The notes under the pieces are model-generated. The model worked only from the letters and a program-made list of their open reading frames with translations, made no database searches and was not told the origin of the DNA. A DNA stretch of 64,000 nt from Symmachiella dynata (GTDB lineage Bacteria; Planctomycetota; Planctomycetia; Planctomycetales; Planctomycetaceae): positions 440,001 through 504,000 of the forward strand of contig NZ_CP036276.1 of the NCBI RefSeq assembly GCF_007747995.1, in the 5' to 3' direction. A program made the position numbers and the translations under genes. How positions within the stretch are numbered: position 1 is the stretch's first letter; every line of letters begins with the position of its first letter. This document shows, one piece after another, positions 53,328-63,553 of this stretch.

Positions 53328-55502
53328 ATGAGTCGATTACGCTTGTTCCACAAACTCCGAAAAATGCCGCCGCACGAAATTCGTACGCGGCTGGCGGAGA
53401 AAGTGCGCGTGCGACGCGAACGGAAATGGTATGTCAATCCGGCCGACGTCGCCGCGCAGCACGCTGCCGATCTGATTGGTAATTGCCTCGAACTGGTTCC
53501 CGGTGCAAAAGCGGACCAACTGCAACGACTCAAAACGGAGCATCCCGAAACGCACGAGCAACTGGCGACCGCTGCAACGACGCGTGCCGAAGCGGTGCTG
53601 GCGGGGCAGTCGGAGATATTGGGCTTCCCGCTCGACTTGAACAACCCCGTCGATTGGATGGCCGACCCGCGTACCGATTATCTCTTTCCCAGACAGTTCT
53701 ACGCGGATATGTCGCTGTACGAAATCGGCAACGGCGTCGATGTAAAGTATGTCTGGGAATTGGGCCGGCATCAGTTTCTGGTGGAACTAGCCCGTGGGTG
53801 GCGGTTTGGTGGACAACAACATTCTGCGGTGCGGGCTCGTGAATTGTTGCTGGACTGGATTGAAAACAATCGCCAGTACGAAGGAGTGCATTGGACCAGC
53901 GCACTGGAGTTGGCCATGCGGGGCATCTCTTGGATCTGGACGATCGCCATGCTGGCCGATTGGAAGGGCTGGCAGCCGGGCGACTTCGAATTGATTTCGC
54001 GCAGCCTGCGCGAACAAGCCGAATATATCGAACACCATTTGTCGTATTATTCCAGCCCGTACAACCATTTGGTGGGTGAAGCGGCCGGGTTGTATTTAAT
54101 CGGCTGCGCGTTGTCCGGCACGCCGGGCGCGGAACGCTGGCAGCAGTTAGGGCACCGCGTTTTGAACGAACAGGGGCCACGGCAATTCTACGACGACGGA
54201 TTTTGCGTCGAACAGGCGACCGGTTACCACTATTACACGTTAGGATTCATGTCCCTAGCACTCGTCGCTGCTCGCGATCAGGGGCAGCCAATCAAGAGTT
54301 TGGAACCGGTCGTGCAGAATGCCTATCGGGCAGGGTTGGCCTTTCGGCAACCGGGGGGGCGTTGGCCGGCAATCGGCGATGTCGATTCTGCGCGAGCCAT
54401 TCCGGTGCACCATAATGATTTTTGGGAATTCGATTCCCTCTGCGTGCTGGGCGCCGTCCTCTTCGAGGACCCGCAATTATTGCCGCCGGAAAACACGTTT
54501 TCGGAAGAAGCATATTGGTTATTGGGTTGTGACGCGCAAAAGTTCACGGCGGCAGACGCAAATGAATTGCCGTTCACCGCGACAGTCTTACCCGAGTCGG
54601 GTTATACAATCGCCGCTTCGGGCCAGGACTGGATTTGTTTCGATGCCGGACCATTGGGCGACGGTTTACATGCCGATGCCACGCCGTCGACGGCGCATGG
54701 TCATGCTGATGCCTTGCAGATTCTGTATCGCCATCAAGGTCGCGATATTCTCATTGATCCCGGCATGCCGTTTTATTTTGGCGACGACGCTTGGGTCGGG
54801 CATTTTCGCTCAGCCGAGGCTCACAATACGATCGACGTCGACGGCATCGAAATGGCCAAACGGGCTGGACGTTTGGCGTGGTCACACGTAGCACCCCGAC
54901 CTCACCTGGATGCACGACTCGCTGACGATGCGTGGTTAATGCGTGGGCGTGCTGAATGGGGGACCGGAACGACTGTCGAACGCAACATCCTGGCAATTCC
55001 TGGGCAGGGAATGTGGGTGGCGGATCGCATCACGACCGACCAGCCGCGCAGCATCACCTGGAATTGGCAAATGGGCGAAGAGCGATCATTGCCACAGGTG
55101 TGGACCAACGGACTGGATATCACAACGTCCGAACAACCGGCCGTCGAGGATTCACCCGCGGGCTGGTTCGCTCCGGGATACGGAGTTCATAGGCAAGGGC
55201 GGCGAATCCAATGTCAATCACCCGCGACCGACAAGGCGCTGGTCGTCACGTTTTACGGGGACAATCCTTTGCCGTTGGATGTTCGAGTCGGTGACCTTGC
55301 CATCTCCTGTCCGCTCGACGGCGCTGGGACAACCGGTTTGACCGCGGATGAGAATGACGCCGAAGTCGTGTGGCGATTGGAGATCGACGGGCAGCAGGTG
55401 ACGTATGCAGCCGGCGGTTCGGCCGCAGGTCAGACGGACCTCGCGGGCGTCGGCGATTGGTGCGTGACAAAAACGGTGGAGCAATTGAGCTCTGTCTCAT
55501 AA
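53328..55502 (+). CDS. Heparinase II/III family protein
   Basis: ATG 53328 gives 724 aa, with no signal peptide. The frame is open ten codons upstream, without a ribosome site. An N-terminal alpha-toroid region (WELGRHQFLVELARGWRFGG, TSALELAMRGISWIWTIAML, HHLSYYSSPYNHLVGEAAGL) is followed by the heparinase II/III beta-sandwich domain (HGHADALQILYRHQGRDILI, GHFRSAEAHNTIDVDG). The family cleaves acidic polysaccharides by elimination. In exopolysaccharide loci such proteins are found next to polymerases, and may edit or degrade the polymer. Without an export signal, its site of action is unclear. Confidence 0.82.
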   Translation: MSRLRLFHKLRKMPPHEIRTRLAEKVRVRRERKWYVNPADVAAQHAADLIGNCLELVPGAKADQLQRLKTEHPETHEQLATAATTRAEAVLAGQSEILGFPLDLNNPVDWMADPRTDYLFPRQFYADMSLYEIGNGVDVKYVWELGRHQFLVELARGWRFGGQQHSAVRARELLLDWIENNRQYEGVHWTSALELAMRGISWIWTIAMLADWKGWQPGDFELISRSLREQAEYIEHHLSYYSSPYNHLVGEAAGLYLIGCALSGTPGAERWQQLGHRVLNEQGPRQFYDDGFCVEQATGYHYYTLGFMSLALVAARDQGQPIKSLEPVVQNAYRAGLAFRQPGGRWPAIGDVDSARAIPVHHNDFWEFDSLCVLGAVLFEDPQLLPPENTFSEEAYWLLGCDAQKFTAADANELPFTATVLPESGYTIAASGQDWICFDAGPLGDGLHADATPSTAHGHADALQILYRHQGRDILIDPGMPFYFGDDAWVGHFRSAEAHNTIDVDGIEMAKRAGRLAWSHVAPRPHLDARLADDAWLMRGRAEWGTGTTVERNILAIPGQGMWVADRITTDQPRSITWNWQMGEERSLPQVWTNGLDITTSEQPAVEDSPAGWFAPGYGVHRQGRRIQCQSPATDKALVVTFYGDNPLPLDVRVGDLAISCPLDGAGTTGLTADENDAEVVWRLEIDGQQVTYAAGGSAAGQTDLAGVGDWCVTKTVEQLSSVS

Positions 55503-55558
55503 ATCGGGCTGGCTCAGGCGTGCGGAGAGTGACTTCCGCCGTAATATCAACAGTGACT

Positions 55559-56836
55559 ATGCAAACCTCGGTGCCCATGACTGAAACCATGCAAGCAACC
55601 GCCATTGATGCACAACCGCCAGCGAATCAGCAGCGGCGCATTCTTGTGGTGAGTGCGTCATTTCCTTCCTCGGTGATGCCCACCTTTGGCGTCTTCGTGA
55701 AGGAGCGTGTGCGTGCGATTGCCAAGCTACCTGGGTATTCCGTTCGGGTGATTGCTCCGATTCCCTATTTTCCGCCGATCAAAAAACTCTCCCGCTGGTA
55801 CGACTGGTCTCAAGTTCCCTTACGAGAAACAATCGACGGTTTGGAGATCGTGCGGCCGCGTTATCCGATGCTGCCCAAAGTGGGAGGATACATTCAAGCA
55901 AACCTGATGTACCCCGGTGTCTTGCAGGCAGCCAAGCGGATTCGCCGTGAATTCGATTTTGACATCATCGACGCTCACTTCGCCTATCCGGCCGGTGTGG
56001 TGGGAACGAAATTGGGAAAACGATTTGGAAAGCCGGTCGTCATCACCGGACGCGGCGAGGATATTCACCGTTTTCCCGAAAGCCCCGTGGTGGGGGATCG
56101 CATTCGTTGGGCGATGCGTAATGCCGACCAATTTGTGGGAGTCAGCGAAGAGATCGCAGCCAAGATGATTTCGCTGGGCGCCGATCCTGCTCAGACTCGC
56201 GTGATCGGCAATGGTGTCGATTGCCAAAAATTCCAACCGCTGCCCCGCGACGAAGCGCGCCGCAAGTTAGATTTGCCCGCCGATGCGCAAATCGTGATCA
56301 GCGTTGGCGATTGCTTTGAGAACAAAGGCTTTCATTTACTGGTCGACGCGTTAGGTCGCCTCAAGACCTCACACCCGCAACTGCACGCGGTGATTGTCGG
56401 CGGCTCGCCGCGTTACGGGAATGATTACACGAGCGTCATCAAAGAGAAAATCGCCGAGCATGGTTTAGAGGACCGCGTGCATTTGCCGGGGCGGCGGCCT
56501 CATGAAGAATTGTCGACGTGGTACAGCGCTGCCGATTTGTATGCCATTCTTTCCGCACGCGAGGGGTCACCCAACGTGCTGATGGAAGCCCTCGCCTGTG
56601 GCGTTCCGGCCATCGGCACGCCGGTGGGCGGCATTCCCGAGACCCTAGCCGACGACCGGTTGGGATCGGTTTTGCCAGAGCGGTCCGTGGCTGCTGCGGC
56701 CGACGGATTGACCGCCGCTTTTGCACGGGAGTGGGACCGCAAGGAGATCCGGAAGATTTTAGAGACCCACGATTGGAGTTCCACGGCACTGCAAGTCGCG
56801 GATGTTTTTGATCAGGCTACCGGCATCGTCGATTGA
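55559..56836 (+). CDS. GT4-type glycosyltransferase
   Basis: ATG 55559 (MQTSVPMTETMQATAI) gives 425 aa, beginning 56 bp after the heparinase stop. ATG 55577 and GTG 55529 are alternatives, and no start has a strong ribosome site. The GT-B signatures are RILVVSASFPSSVMPTFGVF, then AHFAYPAGVVGTKLGKRF, VIGNGVDCQKFQPL, VISVGDCFENKGFHLLVDAL, and a donor site ending AREGSPNVLMEALACGVPAI. It should add a sugar to the lipid-linked unit. It is followed by the asparagine synthase-like gene. Confidence 0.83.
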   Translation: MQTSVPMTETMQATAIDAQPPANQQRRILVVSASFPSSVMPTFGVFVKERVRAIAKLPGYSVRVIAPIPYFPPIKKLSRWYDWSQVPLRETIDGLEIVRPRYPMLPKVGGYIQANLMYPGVLQAAKRIRREFDFDIIDAHFAYPAGVVGTKLGKRFGKPVVITGRGEDIHRFPESPVVGDRIRWAMRNADQFVGVSEEIAAKMISLGADPAQTRVIGNGVDCQKFQPLPRDEARRKLDLPADAQIVISVGDCFENKGFHLLVDALGRLKTSHPQLHAVIVGGSPRYGNDYTSVIKEKIAEHGLEDRVHLPGRRPHEELSTWYSAADLYAILSAREGSPNVLMEALACGVPAIGTPVGGIPETLADDRLGSVLPERSVAAAADGLTAAFAREWDRKEIRKILETHDWSSTALQVADVFDQATGIVD

Positions 56837-56891
56837 GCTAGCGCGCGGCGGTCCCTTTGACCAACGCGGACAACTAAAGATAAGGCAACCT

Positions 56892-58784
56892 ATGTGCGGC
56901 ATTACCGGCATTTACTATCGAGACAAGGACCGTCCCGCGGAAGAAGCGGTTGTCCGCGCGATGTGCGACGCGATCGTGCATCGTGGGCCGGATGATCAAG
57001 GCCAATTTGTCGACGCTAACGTCGGCATCGGCATGCGGCGGCTGTCGATCATCGATCTGGCCGGTGGGCATCAACCGATGTTCAACGACGATCAGTCCAT
57101 CGCCATCGTCTTCAACGGCGAAATCTTCAACTGTGTTGAACTGCGCAAAGAGTTGGAATCGCACGGACACCGGTTTCGCTCGCATAGTGATACCGAAGTC
57201 CTGGTCCGCGGCTACGAACAATGGGGGGACGATCTCCCCAAACGCCTCAACGGGATGTTCGCGTTTAGTATTTTGGATCGCCGGCGTCATCGGGTCCTGA
57301 TTGCACGTGACCATATTGGAATCAAGCCGCTGTATCTCTACGAAAATGGCGGGCAAATCGCCTGGGCTTCGGAGATCAAAGCGCTGCTCAAGGTGCCCGG
57401 CATCACGGCCGAACTGGACCGGGCAGCGATGTTCGATTTTCTGCAATTCGGCTATGTCCCCGCTCCACGAACGATGTTCGCGGGAATCAGCAAACTGGAA
57501 CCGGCCACTTGTATGGTCATCGAAAACGGCCAAACCAAGAGTTGGAAATATTGGGAGTTGGATTACACGACCGAGCAACACAGCCTCGGCGATTGGTGCG
57601 AGCAATTGCGGGAATTGCTGGAAGACGCGGTCCGATTGCAGTTGATGAGCGATGTGCCGTTGGGGGCATTTTTATCGGGCGGACTCGATTCCTCGTCGAT
57701 CGTGGCGATGATGCACGAACTCGGTGTGGGGAATATTTCTACTTATGCGATTGGCTTTGGCGGCGAAGACGCGTTTCATAACGAGTTGAGTAAAGCGGCC
57801 ATCGTGGCCAAGAAATTCGAAACGGACCACCACGAAATCGTCGTCGAGCCGAACGTGACGGAGTTGATGTACCCGTTGATTGAACATCTGGACGAACCGA
57901 TTACTGACACGTCGTTTCTGGTGACCTATCTAGTGAGCAAGATGGCGCGGGAATCGGTAACGGTGATTCTGTCCGGCGTCGGTGGTGATGAAATTTTCGG
58001 CGGGTATCGCCGGTACTTGGGGCCGCGACTGCAAAGCATGTATCAAATGGTACCGGGCGCAGTCCGCCGCGGAATGGTGATGCCGCTGCTCAATCGTGTG
58101 CCGGTCGATCGCGGATCAGCGGTCAAGTCGATGTTGCGTTATGCACGTGGTTTTGCCTCGCAGGCGGAATTGCCGCCGCCGGACCGTTATCAAGGTTATG
58201 TCAGCGTCTATAACAACGGACAACGACACGGGATTTTGTCTCCCGAGTTGGCGGAGTTGGAGACGCACCACCGTTCGCGACAGGTCGCCGATTATTATGC
58301 GGCCGCCGGCAGCCACGACCCGCTGAATCAAATGATGTATGCGGACCTCAAGACAAGCTTGGTGGATAGCTTACTGGCTTTCACTGACAAGATGAGCATG
58401 GCGGTCTCGCTGGAAGCGCGTGTGCCGCTATTGGATTATCGTCTCGTCGAAATGGCGGCGCGGATTCCTTCGTCGATGAAACTGCGCGGAATGCGGGGCA
58501 TGAAACATATCTTCAAGGAATCGATGCGCGGCCGATTGCCGGACAATATCATTACCCAAAAGAAGCAAGGCTTCGGCACGCCGATCAGCCGTTGGTTCCG
58601 TTCCAGTCTGCAGCCGTTGCTACAAGATGTCTTATCCCGCGAGCGAATACAGAGTCGCGGTTACTTCGATGCCGACGCGGTCACGGCACTGATGGATGAC
58701 CACATGCAACAGCGCGCCGATCATTCGGAGCACATTTTGGCATTGTTAACGTTTGAGATTTGGCATCAAGTGTATTTGGATTGA
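56892..58784 (+). CDS. asnB: Asparagine synthase (glutamine-hydrolysing), exosortase-locus type
   Basis: ATG 56892 puts Cys directly after Met (MCGITGIYYRD), as needed for the N-terminal nucleophile. An upstream in-frame start would bury it. The product is 630 aa. The glutaminase part has NGEIFN and RGYEQWGDDLPKRLNGMFAF. The synthetase part has the ATP loop FLSGGLDSSS (about 258-267) and GVGGDEIFGGYRRY. Asparagine synthase paralogues in exosortase clusters are thought to amidate a sugar acid or other precursor of the polymer, so the free-asparagine role is not assured. The stop and the next start share one base. Confidence 0.88.
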   Translation: MCGITGIYYRDKDRPAEEAVVRAMCDAIVHRGPDDQGQFVDANVGIGMRRLSIIDLAGGHQPMFNDDQSIAIVFNGEIFNCVELRKELESHGHRFRSHSDTEVLVRGYEQWGDDLPKRLNGMFAFSILDRRRHRVLIARDHIGIKPLYLYENGGQIAWASEIKALLKVPGITAELDRAAMFDFLQFGYVPAPRTMFAGISKLEPATCMVIENGQTKSWKYWELDYTTEQHSLGDWCEQLRELLEDAVRLQLMSDVPLGAFLSGGLDSSSIVAMMHELGVGNISTYAIGFGGEDAFHNELSKAAIVAKKFETDHHEIVVEPNVTELMYPLIEHLDEPITDTSFLVTYLVSKMARESVTVILSGVGGDEIFGGYRRYLGPRLQSMYQMVPGAVRRGMVMPLLNRVPVDRGSAVKSMLRYARGFASQAELPPPDRYQGYVSVYNNGQRHGILSPELAELETHHRSRQVADYYAAAGSHDPLNQMMYADLKTSLVDSLLAFTDKMSMAVSLEARVPLLDYRLVEMAARIPSSMKLRGMRGMKHIFKESMRGRLPDNIITQKKQGFGTPISRWFRSSLQPLLQDVLSRERIQSRGYFDADAVTALMDDHMQQRADHSEHILALLTFEIWHQVYLD

Positions 58785-59965
58785 TGATGATGACTCTTAG
58801 CTTACAAATCCTATTTTGGGTCAGCTTTGGCACCATCTTTCTGACCTACTTCGCCTATCCGGTGACGTTGTTGTTACTAGCACCGTTGCGCAAATCGCAC
58901 GCCATCGACGATGCGACGCCAACGGTGACGCTGATCGTAAGCGCCTACAACGAAGCTGCCGTGATTCGCGAAAAAATTGAGAACTCACTCGCCTTAGACT
59001 ACCCACGTGAATCGCTGGAAATCATGGTGATTTCCGACGAGTCGGATGATGGGACCGATGAAATCGTTGAGGAATATGCGGATCAAGGAGTGGTCCTGTA
59101 CCGGCAAGTGCCGCGACGCGGAAAATCCTTCGGTCTCACGCAGTTTCTCGAGCGGGCAACCGGAGAATTGGTGGTCTTCAGCGACGCCAACTCCATTTAT
59201 GAACCCTCAGCGGTCCGAAAACTCGTGCGGCACTTCGCCGAAGAACGGGTCGGCTTTGTCGTCGGGCATCAACGGTATATCGAAGAGGATTCAGCAGCGA
59301 GCGTTTCGGAGTCACTGTATTGGCGGTACGAAACGTGGCTAAAAATCCAGGAAAGCAAAATCGGTTCGGTCGTGTGCGGCGATGGTGCGATTTACGCCAT
59401 CCGCACGCATTTATTCGAGCCGCTTCGTGAGGATGACATCAATGATTTCACGATTCCGCTGAAAATTGTTTGCCGCGGTTATCGCGGACTGTTTGACACC
59501 GAAGCGGTCTGCTATGAACGAACGGCGGCTGATTTCGGCGGCGAATTTCGTCGCAAGGCGCGCATCGTCAATCGAAGCTTTCGCGCAGTGCTCAGAAATC
59601 CCGGCGTTCTCAATCCGTTCCGCGTAGGACTATTCTCCTATCAACTGGTGGTTCACAAATTGATCCGCTGGTTCGTACCGCTGTTCATGGTCACCATGTT
59701 CATCGCGAATGTGGCGCTGGCAGTGCAGGGGAGTCTGTTTTATTCGGTGATCCTGGGATTGCATATCGGTTTCTATCTGCTTGCGTTATTGCGGCTGGTG
59801 CCCGCCTTGCGGGATGTGAAACCGATTTATATTGCGAATTATTTTTGTGTGGTCAACGCAGCTGCGGGACTGGGACTGTTGAACGTGATGTTCGGCAAGA
59901 GCGTCTCGACCTGGAATCCGGAACGTGAGGAAACGCAACCAAGCGTTGTGACCTCAGCAAAGTAA
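58784..59965 (+). CDS. GT2-type membrane glycosyltransferase, paralogue 1
   Basis: The start codon ATG 58784 shares a base with the asnB stop; ATG 58787 and 58790 follow directly. The 393-aa protein has an N-terminal membrane helix (LQILFWVSFGTIFLTYFAY). The cytoplasmic GT-A domain follows (VTLIVSAYNEAAVIREKIEN, VVFSDANSIYEPSAVRKLV, with the DxD-like DAN, and VVCGDGAIYAIRTHLFEPL). C-terminal helices lie from about residue 300. The layout matches processive or poly-GlcNAc-type family 2 enzymes. Paralogue 2 follows with the same plan. It probably elongates or starts the exopolysaccharide. Confidence 0.83.
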   Translation: MMMTLSLQILFWVSFGTIFLTYFAYPVTLLLLAPLRKSHAIDDATPTVTLIVSAYNEAAVIREKIENSLALDYPRESLEIMVISDESDDGTDEIVEEYADQGVVLYRQVPRRGKSFGLTQFLERATGELVVFSDANSIYEPSAVRKLVRHFAEERVGFVVGHQRYIEEDSAASVSESLYWRYETWLKIQESKIGSVVCGDGAIYAIRTHLFEPLREDDINDFTIPLKIVCRGYRGLFDTEAVCYERTAADFGGEFRRKARIVNRSFRAVLRNPGVLNPFRVGLFSYQLVVHKLIRWFVPLFMVTMFIANVALAVQGSLFYSVILGLHIGFYLLALLRLVPALRDVKPIYIANYFCVVNAAAGLGLLNVMFGKSVSTWNPEREETQPSVVTSAK

Positions 59966-60012
59966 GCACTCTTCTTGTCGCTCATCTCGTGTTTGAAATT
60001 AGTTGGAATCTG

Positions 60013-61212
60013 ATGGATCTGTTCTGGCACATCCTGTTTTGGTTGTCCTTGGGACTGTTGGTTTATACCCAGTTGGGCTACCTGGCCATTTCGGCGATTT
60101 TTGCGGCACTCTCCAGGCGTCGCGATGTACCCGCGATCGGTGAATGGCCCAATGTGACGTTGGTCATTCCGGCGTACAACGAAGAAAGTGTGTTGCAGGC
60201 CAAGTTGGAAAATGCACTGGCGATGGATTATCCCGACGATTGTTTGGAAATCATTGTTGCCAGCGATGGCAGTTCGGATGGTACCGTGGAAATCGCCCGC
60301 AGCTTTGCGGATCGTGGCGTGCGGCTATTGGATTTTACCGATCGTCGGGGTAAAGCCTCGTTATTAAACGACGCTGCTGCCGCAGCGGAAGGCGAGCTGC
60401 TATGTCTGTGCGATGCCAATGTCATGTTTCAAGCGGACGCGCTCAAGAAAATGGTGACGCGACTGCAGGACGCGACGGTTGGAGCAGTCAGTGGTGATGT
60501 CCGTTTGAAGAGTCGCGATTCGAATTTCGGTGAAGGAGAGGCGTTTTATTATCGCATCGAGCGGGCCTTGCAGCTGTCAGAATCACGGATTGGGTCGATG
60601 ATGGGTGTCGATGGTGGGATGTATGTGATCCGCCGCGAATTGTTTGAGCCGCTGGCACCCGACACAATTCTGGATGATTTTACCACCACGATGAACGTCA
60701 TTCGTCAACGTCGCAGCGTAGCCTACGAACCGGATGCCGTGGCCCATGAAAATGGCACGCCGACTGCTCGTATGGAATTCAAACGCCGCGCCCGCGTGAC
60801 CAGCGGAGCGATGCAAATCCTCAAACGGCGGCAATGGCCGCCACTGGCCCGACCGGTGGAATTATGGCAATTCGTCTCGCACAAACTTCTCCGTTGGATT
60901 GAACCGGTTTTATTGGTTGCGATATTCGTATCATGTGCGGTCTTATGGAACAGTGGAATCTTCTATCGAATCGCACTGATTGGGCAAATCATATTTTACC
61001 TGCTTGGCCTAGCTGGTACGCTTGCGGTAACTTTTCGCGAGACGCGCGTGGGCGGAATTGTGTTTTATTTCGTGATGAGTCATGTCGCCATGATGGTGGG
61101 CATCGTTAAGGGGTTATTCAACCGGCAGCCGGTGACCTGGACGCGTACGGAGCGTACACCAACAACTGAAAAGCCGGAGTCAACCAGTGCGGCGGTGTCG
61201 CAACATCGCTAA
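60013..61212 (+). CDS. GT2-type membrane glycosyltransferase, paralogue 2
   Basis: ATG 60013 (MDLFWHILFWLSLGLL) is used because it aligns with the start of the upstream paralogue; GTG 59989 would add eight residues. The product is 399 aa with an N-terminal helix. A GT-A domain follows (VTLVIPAYNEESVLQAKLEN, IIVASDGSSDGTVEIARSF, LCLCDANVMFQADALKKMV, GSMMGVDGGMYVIRRELFE). Helices extend from about 300 to 380. It is recognisably similar to the preceding gene over its whole length, so the pair arose by duplication. Both sit in the exopolysaccharide operon and likely use different acceptors. Confidence 0.82.
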   Translation: MDLFWHILFWLSLGLLVYTQLGYLAISAIFAALSRRRDVPAIGEWPNVTLVIPAYNEESVLQAKLENALAMDYPDDCLEIIVASDGSSDGTVEIARSFADRGVRLLDFTDRRGKASLLNDAAAAAEGELLCLCDANVMFQADALKKMVTRLQDATVGAVSGDVRLKSRDSNFGEGEAFYYRIERALQLSESRIGSMMGVDGGMYVIRRELFEPLAPDTILDDFTTTMNVIRQRRSVAYEPDAVAHENGTPTARMEFKRRARVTSGAMQILKRRQWPPLARPVELWQFVSHKLLRWIEPVLLVAIFVSCAVLWNSGIFYRIALIGQIIFYLLGLAGTLAVTFRETRVGGIVFYFVMSHVAMMVGIVKGLFNRQPVTWTRTERTPTTEKPESTSAAVSQHR

Positions 61213-61384
61213 GTGGCAAGTGCGGTTGTTGTTGGACCGAGTGGACCCACCTGACCGATATTGAGTGTAGAGTTTTTAGGCAAGACGCATCGCAAACCGG
61301 AGTTTGCCGGGGAACACCGATGGATAACCGATCGTGTGTCTTCTGAAAACGATTCTGATTTAGGCAACATTGAGGGCAGTGGCA

Positions 61385-62440
61385 GTGCAAATGGTCTCAG
61401 ACCACATCATGGCAGTCGACGTCAAGGCGATTGGCCCCAGCGAAACATCCGCTTGGGACGATTATGTGGCCCGTCACGTTTCCGACGCGCTGTTTTTTCG
61501 CGCCGATTGGGATAAGCCGTTTCAAACGTACCGCTTAACGGTGGAGCGACTCGCCGCCTTTCGGGGCGGCACCATTGTCGGCGTCTTGCCTTTGGTCCAT
61601 CAACGTAGCCTGCTGTTTGGCAAGCACATGGTTTCGTTACCGTGGTTTGATACGTGTGGACTCCTGGCTGACGATGCCGAAAGCCGTGACGCATTGATGG
61701 CTGAAGCGGTCAAGCGTGCTGCGCAGCGAGGCGTCGACGAAGTGCAATTGCGGCAGCGCGAACCGGTGGAAATTTCGGAGTATGTGCGGACCGACAAAGT
61801 GCTGATGCAACTGGAACTCCCAGCCACGGGAGAGGAACTTTGGGACGGGTTCTCACCGAAGGTTCGCAATCAAATCCGCAAAGGGCAAAAAGCGGGGGTG
61901 ACGGTCGAAAGCGGTGACTGCAAATTGTTGGATGATTTTTTCAACGTCTATTCCGTGAATATGCGCGATTTGGGCAGCCCGGCGCACAGCCGCCGATTTT
62001 TCCAAGCAGTACTCGATGCCTTTCCCGAAGAAGCAACCGTGCATATCGCTCGCTTGGAAGGGACAGCCATCGGCGGTGGGTTCACCATGTCCAACGGCGC
62101 CGCGTGGGAAATTCCCTGGGCTTCGAGCCTGAGAACATACAACAAGCTGTGCGTTAACCATGTGATGTATTGGCACATGTTGGAACAAGCCTGCGCCGCT
62201 GGAGCGATATCGTTTCGCTTCGGACGCAGTACTCCCGATTCAGGGACCTACAAATTCAAAAAGCAATGGGGGGCTCAACCGGTCAACCTGTACTGGTATC
62301 TGTTGCCGGCCAAACCGGGGCTGGTTCCCGATATGTCACCCCCCAAGGAATCGTACGGCAAGGCGGCCGAAATCTGGCAAAAACTACCGGTCTGGCTCAC
62401 ACGCATCATCGGTCCGCAAATCATTCGCAAAGTAGCCTAA
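61385..62440 (+). CDS. FemAB/GNAT-type acyltransferase, exosortase-associated
   Basis: GTG 61385 is preferred because GAGGG lies eight bases upstream; ATG 61391 or 61409 are possible. The product is 351 aa. FemAB-like features are TCGLLADDAESRDALMAEAV, LWDGFSPKVRNQIRKGQKAG (the acceptor-loop motif) and FRFGRSTPDSGTYKFKKQWG. Such proteins use activated amino acids or acyl groups to modify cell-wall or surface polymers. In exosortase clusters they occur with the deacetylases, so acylation of the exopolysaccharide, or transfer of an aminoacyl group to it, is the likely task. A 172-bp gap separates it from the preceding GT2 gene. Confidence 0.8.
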   Translation: MQMVSDHIMAVDVKAIGPSETSAWDDYVARHVSDALFFRADWDKPFQTYRLTVERLAAFRGGTIVGVLPLVHQRSLLFGKHMVSLPWFDTCGLLADDAESRDALMAEAVKRAAQRGVDEVQLRQREPVEISEYVRTDKVLMQLELPATGEELWDGFSPKVRNQIRKGQKAGVTVESGDCKLLDDFFNVYSVNMRDLGSPAHSRRFFQAVLDAFPEEATVHIARLEGTAIGGGFTMSNGAAWEIPWASSLRTYNKLCVNHVMYWHMLEQACAAGAISFRFGRSTPDSGTYKFKKQWGAQPVNLYWYLLPAKPGLVPDMSPPKESYGKAAEIWQKLPVWLTRIIGPQIIRKVA

Positions 62441-62488
62441 GCCCGTGCGATTTTCCGCGCACGTAATTCTAAAACCTCGACGATCAAC

Positions 62489-63490
62489 ATGACTGCAAAC
62501 CTGTTAATCACCATCGATACGGAAGAAGAGGGCCTGTGGGGCGGTCAGTACCGCACTACCGGGAACACCGTGGAAAATGTGTGCGCTGGTGTCGGTCGAT
62601 TTCAAGAACTGTGCGACCGGTATCAGATTCCTCCAACCTACGTGATCGATGCACCTGTCGTGACCGATGCCGACTGTGTGGATCTGTTGCGAAAGATCCA
62701 GGACGACGGACGCGGAGAGATCGGTACGCACGTGCATCCCTGGTGCAATCCGCCACAGGATTCCTATTGGGACAAGCAGACTTCGTTTCTGTGTAATCTG
62801 CCCGAAAAATTACAACGCGAGAAAATCGTCTGGCTGACCGATGAAATCGAAAAACAGTTCGGCCGCCGTCCCACCTCGTTCCGTGCGGGACGGTACGGAC
62901 TCGATATTGTGGGTGCGCGAATTTTACGTGAACTCGGCTACACCGTCGATTCCAGCGTGATTCCCTTCAGCAACTGGTCATCCGAAGGGGGGCCGAATTT
63001 CGAATACGCGCCGCACACGCCCTATTTCGTCGGCGATCGTGGCTTGTGCGAACGATGTGAAACCGGTTCCTTGCTCGAGGTTCCCGTCTCCGTCGGATTC
63101 AATCGTCCCGATTTCCAACGAGCGCAGTCGATTCGGAATTTTGCCATGCTGCCCTGGTTGCGGCGGATGCGGAGCGTCGGGATCCTCGATCGGTTGGGCA
63201 TCGTGCGTCGCATCAAATTTAGCCCCGAACAGGCGCGGGCACAGGACATGAAACAACTCATCGACGCCTATCTGGCTGGCGGGGCACCGGTGATGGTGAT
63301 GTTGTTTCACAGCACTTCGCTGGTGGCAGGGCAATCGCCGTATGTGAAAACGGCAGAGCGTCTCGAGGAGTTTTTCGCCGATTTGGCGGAAGTGTTCGAA
63401 TATTGTTTAACGCAACGCGGCATGGTGCCCGCCACGTTGAGTGGGTTTGCCGAGCAGTATACACAATCGCCCAGTATGGCGACGACGTAA
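62489..63490 (+). CDS. Polysaccharide deacetylase, second type
   Basis: The 333-aa NodB-like protein starts LLITIDTEEEGLWGGQYRTT and has GEIGTHVHPWCNPPQDSYW (His-x-His metal site) and PTSFRAGRYGLDIVGARIL. It lacks the exosortase-type start FTVDVEDYF of the first deacetylase at 43099, so the two belong to different subgroups. It may act at another position of the polymer or on a different acceptor. ATG 62489 lies 48 bp after the FemAB-like gene. The N-terminus has no signal peptide. Confidence 0.82.
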   Translation: MTANLLITIDTEEEGLWGGQYRTTGNTVENVCAGVGRFQELCDRYQIPPTYVIDAPVVTDADCVDLLRKIQDDGRGEIGTHVHPWCNPPQDSYWDKQTSFLCNLPEKLQREKIVWLTDEIEKQFGRRPTSFRAGRYGLDIVGARILRELGYTVDSSVIPFSNWSSEGGPNFEYAPHTPYFVGDRGLCERCETGSLLEVPVSVGFNRPDFQRAQSIRNFAMLPWLRRMRSVGILDRLGIVRRIKFSPEQARAQDMKQLIDAYLAGGAPVMVMLFHSTSLVAGQSPYVKTAERLEEFFADLAEVFEYCLTQRGMVPATLSGFAEQYTQSPSMATT

Positions 63491-63553
63491 TCAATATTGC
63501 TGGTTCGGTTCGTTTGGGATCGAAACAGCGATACCTGTAGAGAGGGTGATATC

